DNA of 8,914 nt from Solirubrobacterales bacterium (GCA_025964065.1 JAOPZO010000111.1:1-8914), one strand, 5' to 3'. Numbered from the stretch's first letter, positions 1-6,299 are shown. A program made the numbers and translations. The notes: generated by a model not told the origin, from the letters alone.

Positions 1-60
1 TCATCGCCTGAGCGGGCCGGCGCGAGCGGGCGACGGGCGGGTCGGGCGGTCGCCGTGCGC

Positions 61-171
61 GACAGCCGGCGTGGAACGTGGTTTGGGAGGCCCCGTTCCA
101 CGCCGGCTGTTGGCTCGTGGGACAGCGGGCGTGGAACGTGGTCCCGGAGGCCCTGTTCCACGCCGGCTGCT
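61..171. repeat. Two tandem 60-bp repeats, each a long hairpin
   Basis: Two direct copies (61-111 and 121-171) lie exactly 60 bp apart and agree at 45 of 51 positions. Each is itself an inverted repeat. In copy 1 the arms 62-78 and 94-110 (left arm ACAGCCGGCGTGGAACG) are perfect over 17 bp with a 15-nt centre. In copy 2 (122-138 / 154-170) the pairing has two mismatches and one G-T pair. There is no T-run on either side, so this is not a classical intrinsic terminator, although it could end transcription of a gene upstream of the window or be a dispersed palindromic repeat. The sequence is seen directly; the role is open. Confidence 0.85.
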
Positions 172-195
172 CCTCGTGCGGCCGGCGGCGTCGCG

Positions 196-339
196 TCAGC
201 GCGAGGCGGTGATGGCCCCCGCCACGACCGACGGCAGGTGCTGCTCGCCGACCGCGAAGAGCGTGAACGGCGCCGCGCTCATCAGGAGCCGGACCACCCC
301 GAGGTGCCCCCACCGTCGCGGGTCGCCCGGGAGCGCGTC
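196..339 (-). pseudogene. Remnant of an EamA/DMT-family transporter
   Basis: Read on the minus strand, 47 codons before a TGA give a sequence with the pattern DPRRWGHLGVV...APFTLFAVGEQHLPS..AGAITAS. It closely resembles the EamA (PF00892) stretch that usually reads like ALPFTLIAWGEQHIDSGLAAILNAS, a membrane segment plus the loop into the next one. A complete transporter has about 300 residues and ten membrane helices; only about one helix and its flanks remain. The frame stays open into 340-376, but no recognisable EamA sequence continues there. Past the TGA the expected PLFTALLA-like segment is absent and the tandem hairpins begin. I call it a decayed gene fragment bounded by palindromes. 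The family assignment is from memory of the consensus, without an alignment. Confidence 0.5.
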
Positions 340-376
340 ATCAGCGGCGAGGGCGGTGCCCGCGCCGCTGATGACG
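336..376. repeat. Strong palindrome with 14-bp stem
   Basis: Arms 336-349 (CGTCATCAGCGGCG) and 363-376 are perfectly complementary over 14 bp. After one A-G mismatch the 13-nt centre can form four more pairs (351-354 with 358-361), leaving a 3-nt loop. It sits at the point where the EamA-like remnant stops being recognisable, 104 bp before prfA. No T-run follows. It could be a terminator, a mobile-element trace or a protein site; the sequence alone does not decide. Confidence 0.8.
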
Positions 377-433
377 GTCCTCGAAGTCCTCCATGCCCTC
401 CGGGCGTTCCGGATCCGCGAACCGGACGCCAGG

Positions 434-453
434 CCGCGGGGAACCGCCCGCGG
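434..453. repeat. GC-rich hairpin upstream of prfA promoter
   Basis: CCGCGGG (434-440) and CCCGCGG (447-453) form a perfect 7-bp stem with a 6-nt loop. It lies just upstream of the proposed prfA -10 element, so it is probably not in the prfA transcript and may instead belong to the end of an upstream transcript. Such short GC palindromes are also expected by chance at this base composition. Confidence 0.4.
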
Positions 454-465
454 GCCCGACGCGGC

Positions 466-471
466 TAGGCT
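466..471 (+). promoter_or_regulatory. Candidate -10 element of prfA (leaderless)
   Basis: TAGGCT stands 9 nt before the prfA ATG, and no Shine-Dalgarno is visible in between. A -10 hexamer at this distance would place the transcription start at or next to the ATG. No good -35 box is seen. Four other genes in the window show the same arrangement, which supports it. Confidence 0.5.
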
Positions 472-480
472 CGGACGGCG

Positions 481-1530
481 ATGATCGAACAGCTGGTGGA
501 GCAGATCGAGGCGCGGTTCGCCGAGCTCGGTCGCCTCATGACGGACCCGACGGTCATCAACGACCGCAAGCGCTACGCCGAGGTCGGTCGTGAGTACGCG
601 CACCTCGAGCCGGGCGCGAAGCTCTCCGAGGAGTGGCGCCGGACCCGCGACGACGTGGCGGGCGCGCAGGAGATGCTCGAGGAGGGGGAGGACGCCGAGG
701 TCCGGGAGATGCTCGGCAGCGCCCGTGCGCGGCAGGAGGAGCTCGAGGAGGACCTCCGTCTCGCGATGGTCGAGCGGGACCCCAACGACGACAAGAACGT
801 GATCCTCGAGGTGCAGGGCGGCGCGGGCGGGGACGAGGCCGCGCTGTGGGCCGGCGACGTCGCCCGGATGCTGCAGAAGTACGCCGAGAAGCGCGGCTTC
901 TCCACCGAGGTCATGGACGCGGGGGAGGGGAAGCACACGTTCGCCGTCAAGGGCGACGGCGCCTACTCCGTGTTCAAGTACGAGGGCGGCACCCACCGCG
1001 TCCAGCGCGTCCCGGCCACGGAGTCCCAGGGCCGGATCCACACCTCCACCTGCACGGTCGCCGTGCTGCCGGAGGTCGAGGACGTCGAGGTCGACGTCCA
1101 GCAGAGCGACCTCCAGATCGACGTCTACCGCTCCGGCGGTCCCGGCGGGCAGTCCGTCAACACGACGGACTCCGCCGTGCGCATCACCCACAAGCCCACG
1201 GGCATCGTCGTGGCGATGCAGGACGAGAAGAGCCAGCTCCAGAACCGCGAGAAGGCGATGCGCATCCTGCGCGCCCGCATCTACGAGGCCGCCCTGGCCG
1301 AGCAGCAGGCCGCGGTCTCGAGCGAGCGCCGCGCCCAGGTCGGCACGGGCGACCGCGCCGAGAAGATCCGGACGTACAACTACGGCGAGCGCCGGGTCAC
1401 CGACCACCGCATCAAGTTCACCGCCCACAACCTCGACGACGTCCTCGCCGGGGACCTCGCGGAGTTCACGGGCGCGCTGCAGAACGACGAGAAGCGCCGC
1501 CGCCTCGAGGAGCAGGCGGCCTCGGCGTAG
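481..1530 (+). CDS. prfA: Peptide chain release factor 1 (RF1)
   Basis: RF1 recognises UAA and UAG stop codons in the ribosomal A site and triggers peptidyl-tRNA hydrolysis. The 349-residue product is close to the usual 355-360. An N-terminal helical domain (about 1-100) is followed by the codon-recognition domain with the RF1-type PAT tripeptide (178-180, in RVPATESQGRIH), which separates it from RF2 (SPF). The catalytic GGQ is at 222-224 within RSGGPGGQSVNTTDSA, and the ribosome-binding C-terminal domain follows. The Gln of GGQ is the methylation target of PrmC, encoded by the next gene. The ATG at 481 is preferred because the alignment-like N-terminus starts there and a -10-like TAGGCT precedes it. 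The TAG stop is immediately followed by the prmC ATG, so the two are surely co-transcribed and probably translationally coupled. Confidence 0.97.
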   Translation: MIEQLVEQIEARFAELGRLMTDPTVINDRKRYAEVGREYAHLEPGAKLSEEWRRTRDDVAGAQEMLEEGEDAEVREMLGSARARQEELEEDLRLAMVERDPNDDKNVILEVQGGAGGDEAALWAGDVARMLQKYAEKRGFSTEVMDAGEGKHTFAVKGDGAYSVFKYEGGTHRVQRVPATESQGRIHTSTCTVAVLPEVEDVEVDVQQSDLQIDVYRSGGPGGQSVNTTDSAVRITHKPTGIVVAMQDEKSQLQNREKAMRILRARIYEAALAEQQAAVSSERRAQVGTGDRAEKIRTYNYGERRVTDHRIKFTAHNLDDVLAGDLAEFTGALQNDEKRRRLEEQAASA

Positions 1531-2361
1531 ATGGCGGGACCCTTCACCGGGACGCCGGTCGGCGAGGCGCTCGCCTCGGCCCGCATCGCGCTCGAGGGGG
1601 CCGGGGTCGACACCCCGAAGCTCGACGCCGAGGTCCTGCTCGCCCACGCGCTCGGGATCGACCGGACCCGCCTGTTCCTGGATCGCGACGCGGTCGTCGA
1701 GGGCCCCGCGGTCCGGGCCTTCCAGGTCGCCGTGCGGCGCCGGGCCGTCGAGCGCGTCCCGGTCGCCTACCTCACGGGCACGAAGGGCTTCCGGCACCTC
1801 GAGCTCCGGGTCGACCCGCGCGTGCTCATCCCGCGCCCGGACACCGAGGCGCTCGTCGAGTGGGCCGTGGCCGCGCTCCCGCGGGGCGCGCGCGTCGTCG
1901 ACGTCGGGACGGGCAGCGGCGCCGTCGCGCTCGCGCTGAAGGACGAGCGCCCGGACCTCGAGGTGCTCGCCACCGACGTCTCCCCGGGCGCGCTCGAGGT
2001 CGCGCGGGCGAACGCGGCGCGGCTCGGGCTCGACGTCGCCTTCCACGAGGGCGACCTCCTGGCGGGGCTCGAGGCCGACGCGGTCCTCTCCAACCCGCCC
2101 TACGTCGAGACCGACGCCGTCCTCGCGCCCGAGATCGCCCGCCACGAGCCGGGCCTCGCGCTCTTCGCGGGCGCCGACGGCCTCGACACCTACGCCCGCC
2201 TCGTGCCACAGGTCGCCGCGAGCGGCGCGCGCCTCGCGGGCCTCGAGGTCGGTGCCGAGCAGGCCGCCGCCGTCCGCCTCCTGTTCCCGGGTGATTGGAC
2301 GACGGACGTCGGCCGGGACCTCGCCGGCCGCGACCGGGTGGTGAGCGCGTGGCGGTCCTGA
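1531..2361 (+). CDS. prmC: Release factor glutamine methyltransferase
   Basis: PrmC (HemK) transfers a methyl group from S-adenosylmethionine to the side-chain amide of the GGQ glutamine in release factors, which raises termination efficiency. The 276-residue protein has the family layout: an N-terminal helical domain that holds the release factor (about 1-95), then the PRPDTE signature (101-106), the SAM-binding motif DVGTGSGAVALAL (124-136), an acidic motif II (ATDVSP, 147-152) and the catalytic NPPY (188-191). The start codon directly abuts the prfA stop with no gap, and no nearby Shine-Dalgarno is evident, so translation probably depends on ribosomes finishing prfA. The 3' end overlaps the proposed tsaC start by 13 bp. 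Enzyme and substrate are therefore made from one transcript, as is common for this pair. Confidence 0.96.
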   Translation: MAGPFTGTPVGEALASARIALEGAGVDTPKLDAEVLLAHALGIDRTRLFLDRDAVVEGPAVRAFQVAVRRRAVERVPVAYLTGTKGFRHLELRVDPRVLIPRPDTEALVEWAVAALPRGARVVDVGTGSGAVALALKDERPDLEVLATDVSPGALEVARANAARLGLDVAFHEGDLLAGLEADAVLSNPPYVETDAVLAPEIARHEPGLALFAGADGLDTYARLVPQVAASGARLAGLEVGAEQAAAVRLLFPGDWTTDVGRDLAGRDRVVSAWRS

Positions 2362-2966
2362 CCCCGCGCGACGCCGAGACCTTCGAGCGCTGCATGGCGG
2401 TCGAGGGCGTTGCCGTCTTCCCCGCCGACACCGTGTACGGCCTGGCCTGCGAGCCCGAGTCGAAGGAGGGCGCCCGCCGCCTGAACGCCCTCAAGCGCCG
2501 CCGCCCCGGCCAGGCCGCCGCCGTCCTCTTCTTCCAGCCGTCGCTCGCGCTCGCCGCCCTGCCGGAGCTCGGCCCGCGCACCCGCGACGCGCTGCTCGCC
2601 CTCCTCCCGGGCCCCGTCACGCTGCTGCTGCCGAACCCCGCCGCGCGCTACCCCATCGCCTGCGGGGCGGACTCGAGCGTCCTCGGGCTCCGGGTCCCGC
2701 GGCTTCCGCCCGCGCTCGCCGCCCTCGAGACCGTGAAGTGGCCCGTCATGCAGTCGAGCGCGAACCTCACGGGGCAGCCCGAGGCGCACCGCCTCGAGGA
2801 CGTCGACCCCGGGATCCGCGAGGGGGCCGACCTCCTGCTCGACGGCGGGGAGCTCCCGGGCGTCGCCTCCACGATCGTGGACCTCACGGCCTACGAGGCG
2901 GCCGGCACGTGGACGGTCGTGCGCGAGGGCGCGCTCCCGGCAGCGGCGGTCGCCGCGCTCCTCTAG
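2349..2966 (+). CDS. tsaC: Threonylcarbamoyl-AMP synthase (TsaC/YwlC, Sua5 family)
   Basis: The enzyme makes threonylcarbamoyl-AMP from threonine, bicarbonate and ATP, the first step of the t6A37 modification in tRNAs reading ANN codons. Family features in order: PADTVYGL (25-32), ALKRRRPGQAAAVLF (47-61), LLPGPVTLLLPNP (85-97), LGLRVP (112-117), SSANLTGQP (136-144) and STIVDLT (174-180). At 205 residues it is a single YrdC-fold protein (TsaC type) without the extra Sua5 domain. I chose GTG at 2349, which overlaps the prmC end by 13 bp. An in-frame ATG at 2295 would add 18 Arg/Pro-rich residues that are translated prmC sequence in another frame and do not look like the family. GGTGGTGA just upstream may act as the ribosome site. 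The TAG stop shares the palindrome CTAG with the stop of the minus-strand ORF at 2963-3103. Confidence 0.93.
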   Translation: MAVLTPRDAETFERCMAVEGVAVFPADTVYGLACEPESKEGARRLNALKRRRPGQAAAVLFFQPSLALAALPELGPRTRDALLALLPGPVTLLLPNPAARYPIACGADSSVLGLRVPRLPPALAALETVKWPVMQSSANLTGQPEAHRLEDVDPGIREGADLLLDGGELPGVASTIVDLTAYEAAGTWTVVREGALPAAAVAALL

Positions 2967-3103
2967 CCCCGGCCGCTGCGGCCGTCGACGGGCGAGGAGG
3001 AGAAGAGCGGGAACCACACCTCGAAGCGGAGGTTGACGCTCGCGAGCACCGTGCCGGCGACGAGGCCGACCCGCTCCAGCCGGAGGACGAGCGCGTGGTG
3101 CAT
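2963..3103 (-). CDS. Possible small membrane-type protein, 46 residues
   Basis: I do not recognise this as a named family. An ATG at 3103 opens a 46-residue frame with every third codon position G or C, the composition of real genes here. No plus-strand frame in this 209-bp gap looks coding. The N-terminal part (LVLRLERVGLVAGTVLASVNL, split around position 20) resembles the start of a small one- or two-helix membrane protein; the C-terminal part (FPLFSSSPVDGRSGRG) is polar and ends abruptly, as in a truncated gene. A purine-rich stretch and AGGGTG lie just before the ATG. It is convergent with tsaC (stops overlap in CTAG) and divergent from rpiB, 72 bp away. It could be a genuine small gene, the decayed 5' end of a longer one, or chance. 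Confidence 0.35.
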   Translation of the reverse strand: MHHALVLRLERVGLVAGTVLASVNLRFEVWFPLFSSSPVDGRSGRG

Positions 3104-3162
3104 GGCACCCTGATGCTCCTCCTCCCGGGGGCCGGCGTCCGGTGCGCGGGCGCGTCCCGGTG

Positions 3163-3168
3163 TACCTT
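3163..3168 (+). promoter_or_regulatory. Candidate -10 element of rpiB
   Basis: TACCTT, preceded by TG, lies 7 nt before the rpiB ATG. No Shine-Dalgarno is present between them and no -35 box is clear. The spacing fits a leaderless transcript. Confidence 0.45.
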
Positions 3169-3175
3169 GCGCGCC

Positions 3176-3619
3176 ATGCGCATCGCCCTCGGTTCCGACC
3201 ACGCCGGCTTCGCCCTCAAGGAGCACGTGAAGGCGACGCTCACCGCGGGCGGCCACCACGTCACCGACGTCGGGCCGGAGTCGCCCGAGTCCGTCGACTA
3301 CCCGGGATACGCGCACGCCGCCGCGGCCCTCGTCGCCGGGGGCGAGGCGCAGTTCGGCGTGCTCGCGTGCGGCTCGGGCGTCGGCGTCTCCATCGTGGCG
3401 AACAAGGTCGCGGGCGTCCGCGCCGTCAACGCGCACGATGCCGACGAGGCCGCGATGTCCCGCCGCCACAACGACGCGAACGTCGTCACGCTCTCCGGCG
3501 CCCGGCTCGACGACGCCAAGGCGGACCACATCGTCGCCGCGTTCCTGGCCGCGAGCTTCGAGGGAGGACGCCACGCGCGCCGCGTGGACCAGATCGGGGA
3601 GCTGGAGGCGTCCGGCTGA
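3176..3619 (+). CDS. rpiB: Ribose-5-phosphate isomerase B
   Basis: RpiB interconverts ribose 5-phosphate and ribulose 5-phosphate in the pentose phosphate pathway, feeding nucleotide synthesis. The 147-residue product matches the RpiB/LacAB family along its length: IALGSDHAGFALK (3-15), DYPGYA (41-46), LACGSGVGVSIVANK (63-77), SRRHNDANVV (95-104) and FEGGRHARRVDQI (128-140). The catalytic Cys65 and His98 seen in the E. coli-type enzyme are both present, unlike the mycobacterial type that lacks this cysteine. Residue 67 is Ser where E. coli has Thr. The start at 3176 gives the canonical MRIALGSDHAG beginning; extending upstream gives a non-homologous Arg-rich stretch. In Bacillus rpiB also lies between the tsaC homologue and glyA, so the position is conserved. 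A ribose phosphate enzyme beside ZTP-controlled glyA suits a purine and one-carbon theme. Confidence 0.95.
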   Translation: MRIALGSDHAGFALKEHVKATLTAGGHHVTDVGPESPESVDYPGYAHAAAALVAGGEAQFGVLACGSGVGVSIVANKVAGVRAVNAHDADEAAMSRRHNDANVVTLSGARLDDAKADHIVAAFLAASFEGGRHARRVDQIGELEASG

Positions 3620-3621
3620 GT

Positions 3622-3627
3622 TACCCT
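3622..3627 (+). promoter_or_regulatory. Candidate -10 element for the glyA leader
   Basis: TACCCT sits just after the rpiB stop and about 7 nt before the first paired base of the riboswitch P1 stem. A transcript starting near 3634 would begin with the aptamer. No convincing -35 is seen, so readthrough from rpiB could also supply glyA mRNA. Confidence 0.4.
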
Positions 3628-3633
3628 CCCGGG

Positions 3634-3736
3634 GTCGGCGCAACTGGCGCGAGGGTGGATGGACCACCGGGGAGCGCCGACGGAGCACCAGCCGCAGCGC
3701 CTGGGCACACCCAGCGACCATACGCCTAGGAGGCGC
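3634..3736 (+). promoter_or_regulatory. ZTP (pfl) riboswitch controlling glyA
   Basis: The 119-nt leader of glyA carries the hallmark sequences of the pfl motif, which senses ZTP/ZMP, the alarm signals of folate (10-formyl-THF) shortage. Seen: P1 stem GTCGGCGC (3634-3641) with its perfect complement at 3674-3681; CAACTGGCG (3641-3649) after its 5' strand; P2 stem GGTGG (3654-3658) with CCACC (3664-3668); the conserved CCACCGGGGAGC (3664-3675); and the 3' block CGCCTGGGCA (3698-3707), whose CTGGG pairs with CCCAG (3710-3714). Known members of the class precede glyA, purH and folD. A possible expression platform is visible: GCGCCT (3697-3702) inside the 3' block is a perfect complement of AGGCGC (3731-3736), which includes part of the Shine-Dalgarno. 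Ligand binding would use GCGCCT in the aptamer and free the ribosome site. The class call is secure; the switching scheme is inference. Confidence 0.93.
3728..3733 (+). promoter_or_regulatory. Shine-Dalgarno of glyA
   Basis: AGGAGG lies 5 nt before the glyA ATG and is the strongest ribosome site in the window. It overlaps the region that can pair with riboswitch positions 3697-3702, and can also form a local 5-bp stem (3723-3727 with 3731-3735). Confidence 0.85.
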
Positions 3737-3738
3737 CC

Positions 3739-5028
3739 ATGTCTGACCTGAGCCCGGACTACTTCAACCGCCCGCTCGCCGAGGTGGACCCCGAGATCGC
3801 GGACGTCCTCGCGAAGGAGCTCGACCGCCAGCAGCGCACGCTCGAGATGATCGCGAGCGAGAACTTCGTCCCGCAGGCGATCCTCGAGGCGCAGGGCTCG
3901 GTCCTCACGAACAAGTACGCCGAGGGCTACCCCGGCAAGCGCTACTACGGCGGCTGCGAATGGGTCGACATCGCCGAGCAGCTCGCGATCGACCGCGCGA
4001 AGGCGCTGTTCGGCGCGGAGCACGCGAACGTCCAGCCCCACTCGGGCGCCCAGGCGAACACCGCCGTCTTCCACGCGCTGCTCACCCCGGGCGTCACGAT
4101 CATGGGCCTGTCGCTCGCCCACGGCGGCCATCTGACGCACGGGATGAAGATCAACGTCTCGGGCCGGCTCTACGACATCGCCCCGTACGAGGTCGAGCGC
4201 GAGACGTCGCTCATCGACATGGACCGCGTGGCCGAGGTGGCCCGTGAGCGCAAGCCCAGGATGATCATCGCGGGCTGGTCGGCCTATCCCCGCCAGCTCG
4301 ACTTCGTCCGCTTCCGCGAGATCGCCGACGAGGTCGGCGCGCTCCTCATGGTCGACATGGCGCACTTCGCCGGCCTCGTCGCCACGGGCCTGCACCCGTC
4401 CCCCGTGCCGTACGCGGACGTCGTCACGACCACGGTGCACAAGACGCTCGGCGGCCCGCGCTCCGGGATCATCCTCTGCAAGGAGGAGCACGCGAAGAAG
4501 ATCAACTCCGCGGTCTTCCCCGGCCAGCAGGGCGGCCCGCTCGAGCACGTGATCGCCGCCAAGGCCGTCGCGTTCAAGATCGCCGCCAGCCCGCTCTTCA
4601 AGGAGCGCCAGGAGCGCACGATCGCGGGAGCCCAGGCCGTCGCCGAGCAGCTCATGGGCACGGGCCACGGCGTCTCCGTCCTCACGGGCGGCACCGACGT
4701 GCACCTCGCGCTCGTCGACCTCCGCGAGTCCGAGCTCGACGGCCAGCAGGCCGAGGACCGCCTGCACGAGGTCGGCATCACCGTGAACCGCAACGCGGTC
4801 CCGTTCGACCCGCGGCCGCCCATGGTCACGAGCGGCCTGCGCATCGGCACGCCGGCGCTCGCCACCCGCGGCCTGCAGGTCGACGACTTCACCGAGGTCG
4901 GCCGCATCATCGCCGCGGGGCTCACCCCGGGGTTCGAGGCGGAGAAGGCCGGACTGGCCGAGCGCGTCACGGCGCTGGCGGACCGCTTCCCGCTCTACGA
5001 GCACCTGAACGCGCCGGCCACCGTCTGA
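3739..5028 (+). CDS. glyA: Serine hydroxymethyltransferase
   Basis: GlyA is a cytosolic PLP enzyme that converts serine and tetrahydrofolate to glycine and 5,10-methylene-THF, the main entry of one-carbon units for purine, thymidylate and methionine synthesis. The 429-residue length is normal (about 415-430). Landmarks: LEMIASENFV (35-44), NKYAEGYPGKRYYGG (58-72), the PLP-site region QPHSGAQANTAVF (99-111), VDMAHFAGLVA (205-215) and TTTVHKTLGGPRSG (230-243) with the Schiff-base lysine K235. The C-terminal domain contains TSGLRIGTPALATRG. The start is fixed by AGGAGG 5 nt upstream and by the typical N-terminus. The leader holds a ZTP riboswitch, so expression should rise when 10-formyl-THF is short and ZTP accumulates. 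Confidence 0.98.
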   Translation: MSDLSPDYFNRPLAEVDPEIADVLAKELDRQQRTLEMIASENFVPQAILEAQGSVLTNKYAEGYPGKRYYGGCEWVDIAEQLAIDRAKALFGAEHANVQPHSGAQANTAVFHALLTPGVTIMGLSLAHGGHLTHGMKINVSGRLYDIAPYEVERETSLIDMDRVAEVARERKPRMIIAGWSAYPRQLDFVRFREIADEVGALLMVDMAHFAGLVATGLHPSPVPYADVVTTTVHKTLGGPRSGIILCKEEHAKKINSAVFPGQQGGPLEHVIAAKAVAFKIAASPLFKERQERTIAGAQAVAEQLMGTGHGVSVLTGGTDVHLALVDLRESELDGQQAEDRLHEVGITVNRNAVPFDPRPPMVTSGLRIGTPALATRGLQVDDFTEVGRIIAAGLTPGFEAEKAGLAERVTALADRFPLYEHLNAPATV

Positions 5029-5042
5029 GCCGGCGGCGCTCC

Positions 5043-5058
5043 CGGCGGCACCCCGCCG
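5043..5058 (+). terminator. Weak hairpin after glyA
   Basis: CGGCGG (5043-5048) pairs with CCGCCG (5053-5058) around a 4-nt loop, 14 nt past the glyA stop. No U-run follows, and GC repeats of this kind occur by chance here. It may slow or end glyA transcripts before the separate wecA promoter. Confidence 0.25.
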
Positions 5059-5068
5059 CGAGCCGGTC

Positions 5069-5074
5069 TAGAGT
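5069..5074 (+). promoter_or_regulatory. Candidate -10 element of wecA (leaderless)
   Basis: TAGAGT lies exactly 9 nt before the ATG, the same spacing as at prfA. No Shine-Dalgarno is seen in the 9 nt between and no -35 is evident. Confidence 0.5.
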
Positions 5075-5083
5075 CCGGCCGCG

Positions 5084-6289
5084 ATGACCGAGCGCGAGGC
5101 CATCTACGCGTTCCTCGTGGCCTTCGCGGTCGCCGCGTTCCTGACCCCGGTCACCGCCCGCCTCGCGCGGGCGGTCGGGGCGGTCGACCAGCCCAAGGAC
5201 CGCGGGCTCAGCAAGCAGGAGACCCCCCTGCTCGGCGGGCTCGCGATGCTCGGCGCCGTGCTTGTGGCCTGCGCGGTCCTGCTCGACTTCGGCCCGCTCG
5301 TGGAGGACCGCTTCCGCGGGATCCTCACGGGCGCGGTCGTCATCGCGGTCGTCGGGGCGCTCGACGACCGCTTCGACCTCGCGCCCGCCCTGAAGCTCGC
5401 GGGCCAGGTGCTCGCCGCCGCGATCCCGGTGCAGGCCGGGGTGGAGGTCTCGAACATCACGCTGCCGCTCGTCGGCGCGCAGGACCTGGGGAGCGCGGGG
5501 GCCCCGCTGACCATCGCGGGCCTCGTGCTCGTCATGAACGTCGTGAACCTCTCCGACGGCATCGACGGCCTCGCCGCCGGGGTCTGCGCGATCAGCGCGA
5601 TCACGTTCTCGATCATCGCCTTCGACCTCAGCCGCGGGCACGCCGGCGTCTTCGCCGCGCTCACCGCCGGGGCCGCGCTCGGGTTCCTCATCCACAACTT
5701 CCACCCGGCGAGCGTCTTCATGGGCGATTGCGGCTCCAACCTCCTCGGGCTCCTGCTGGGCTGCATCGCGGTCGAGGGCGCGGTGAAGACCCAGGCGGTC
5801 CTCGCGCTCGTGTTCCCGCTCGTGGTGCTCGCGGTCCCGTTCGTGGACACGACCTTCGTCGTGCTGAAGCGCCTGAAGTACAAGCGGAAGCCCTGGGAGG
5901 CGGACGCGAACCACTTCCACCACCGCTTCAGCCGCATCGGCTTCTCGCAGCGCCGGACCGTCCTCTACCTGTACGCCTGGACCTTCCTGCTCGGCGGGTT
6001 CGCGGTCGCGCTGCGCTTCGTCGAGTACTCCGACAACTCCGGGAACCTGCAGCTCGGCGGCTCGCTCGTCATGGGCGCCCTCGCCGTGGTCGTGCTCCTG
6101 GCGAGCGTCTACCTCGTCTACGTCCTCGAGATCCTGAAGTTCCGCCGCCTCGACGCCCGGCGCCTGCGCCGCGTGCGCCCCGGCGTCAGCGAGCACGAGA
6201 TCGACGCGGACGTCCGCGAGCGCCTCGGGACGGGCGAGTTCGAGGCCGTCCGCCGCGAGACGGACGAGTTCGAGCGCGTCCGCCCCTGA
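5084..6289 (+). CDS. wecA: Undecaprenyl-phosphate GlcNAc-1-phosphate transferase (WecA/TagO/MraY family)
   Basis: This integral membrane enzyme transfers a sugar 1-phosphate, most likely GlcNAc-1-P from UDP-GlcNAc, onto a polyprenyl phosphate, the first step of a surface glycopolymer or linkage unit. Around ten hydrophobic helices are visible over 401 residues. Family motifs: DQPKDRGLSKQETPLLGG (35-52), GALDDRFDLAPALKLAGQ (91-108) with the Mg-binding aspartates 94-95, NVVNLSDGIDGLAAG (152-166), NFHPASVFMGDCGSNLLG (205-222) and HFHHRFSRIG (277-286), the last being WecA-like and not MraY-like. A charged cytosolic tail of about 35 residues (Arg-rich, then acidic) follows the last helix. The exact sugar cannot be read from sequence. 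In Streptomyces the homologue sits between glyA and atpI; here the downstream ATP synthase genes are missing and the gene ends 10 bp from a convergent exporter gene. Confidence 0.92.
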   Translation: MTEREAIYAFLVAFAVAAFLTPVTARLARAVGAVDQPKDRGLSKQETPLLGGLAMLGAVLVACAVLLDFGPLVEDRFRGILTGAVVIAVVGALDDRFDLAPALKLAGQVLAAAIPVQAGVEVSNITLPLVGAQDLGSAGAPLTIAGLVLVMNVVNLSDGIDGLAAGVCAISAITFSIIAFDLSRGHAGVFAALTAGAALGFLIHNFHPASVFMGDCGSNLLGLLLGCIAVEGAVKTQAVLALVFPLVVLAVPFVDTTFVVLKRLKYKRKPWEADANHFHHRFSRIGFSQRRTVLYLYAWTFLLGGFAVALRFVEYSDNSGNLQLGGSLVMGALAVVVLLASVYLVYVLEILKFRRLDARRLRRVRPGVSEHEIDADVRERLGTGEFEAVRRETDEFERVRP

Positions 6290-6294
6290 CGCGC
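6274..6294. terminator. Hairpin between convergent wecA and exporter gene
   Basis: GCGCGTC (6274-6280) and GACGCGC (6288-6294) form a perfect 7-bp stem with a 7-nt loop across the wecA stop codon. The convergent genes are only 10 bp apart, so a symmetrical hairpin could end transcription from both sides. There is no U-run, hence only moderate confidence. Confidence 0.35.
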
Positions 6295-6299
6295 CGCGC

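Noticed and set aside
1..11. Possible 3' end of an upstream gene (ATC GCC TGA)
   Set aside because: Eleven bases cannot show a coding frame; rpmE is a common left neighbour of prfA in actinomycetes, but nothing here supports naming it.
147..171. Intrinsic terminator ending an upstream gene at the second hairpin
   Set aside because: No T-run follows and the stem is imperfect; kept as a repeat, not called a terminator.
55..484. Plus-strand frames of 137 codons before prfA
   Set aside because: They read through the tandem hairpins and give Arg/Pro/Gly-rich products with the repeat visible in the protein; no ribosome site or homology.
196..2145. Long open minus-strand frame of about 650 codons across prfA and prmC
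   Set aside because: Arg/Asp/Leu/Val-rich low-complexity product antisense to two clear genes; the open frame follows from GC-rich third positions. Only its last 47 codons (196-339), outside the genes, look protein-like.
2295..2348. Upstream ATG start for tsaC
   Set aside because: It would add 18 Arg/Pro-rich residues inside prmC; the GTG at 2349 gives a normal family N-terminus.
3298..5004. Antisense frame of about 570 codons over rpiB and glyA
   Set aside because: It overlaps two certain genes and the riboswitch, and shows repetitive charged composition typical of GC-rich antisense frames.
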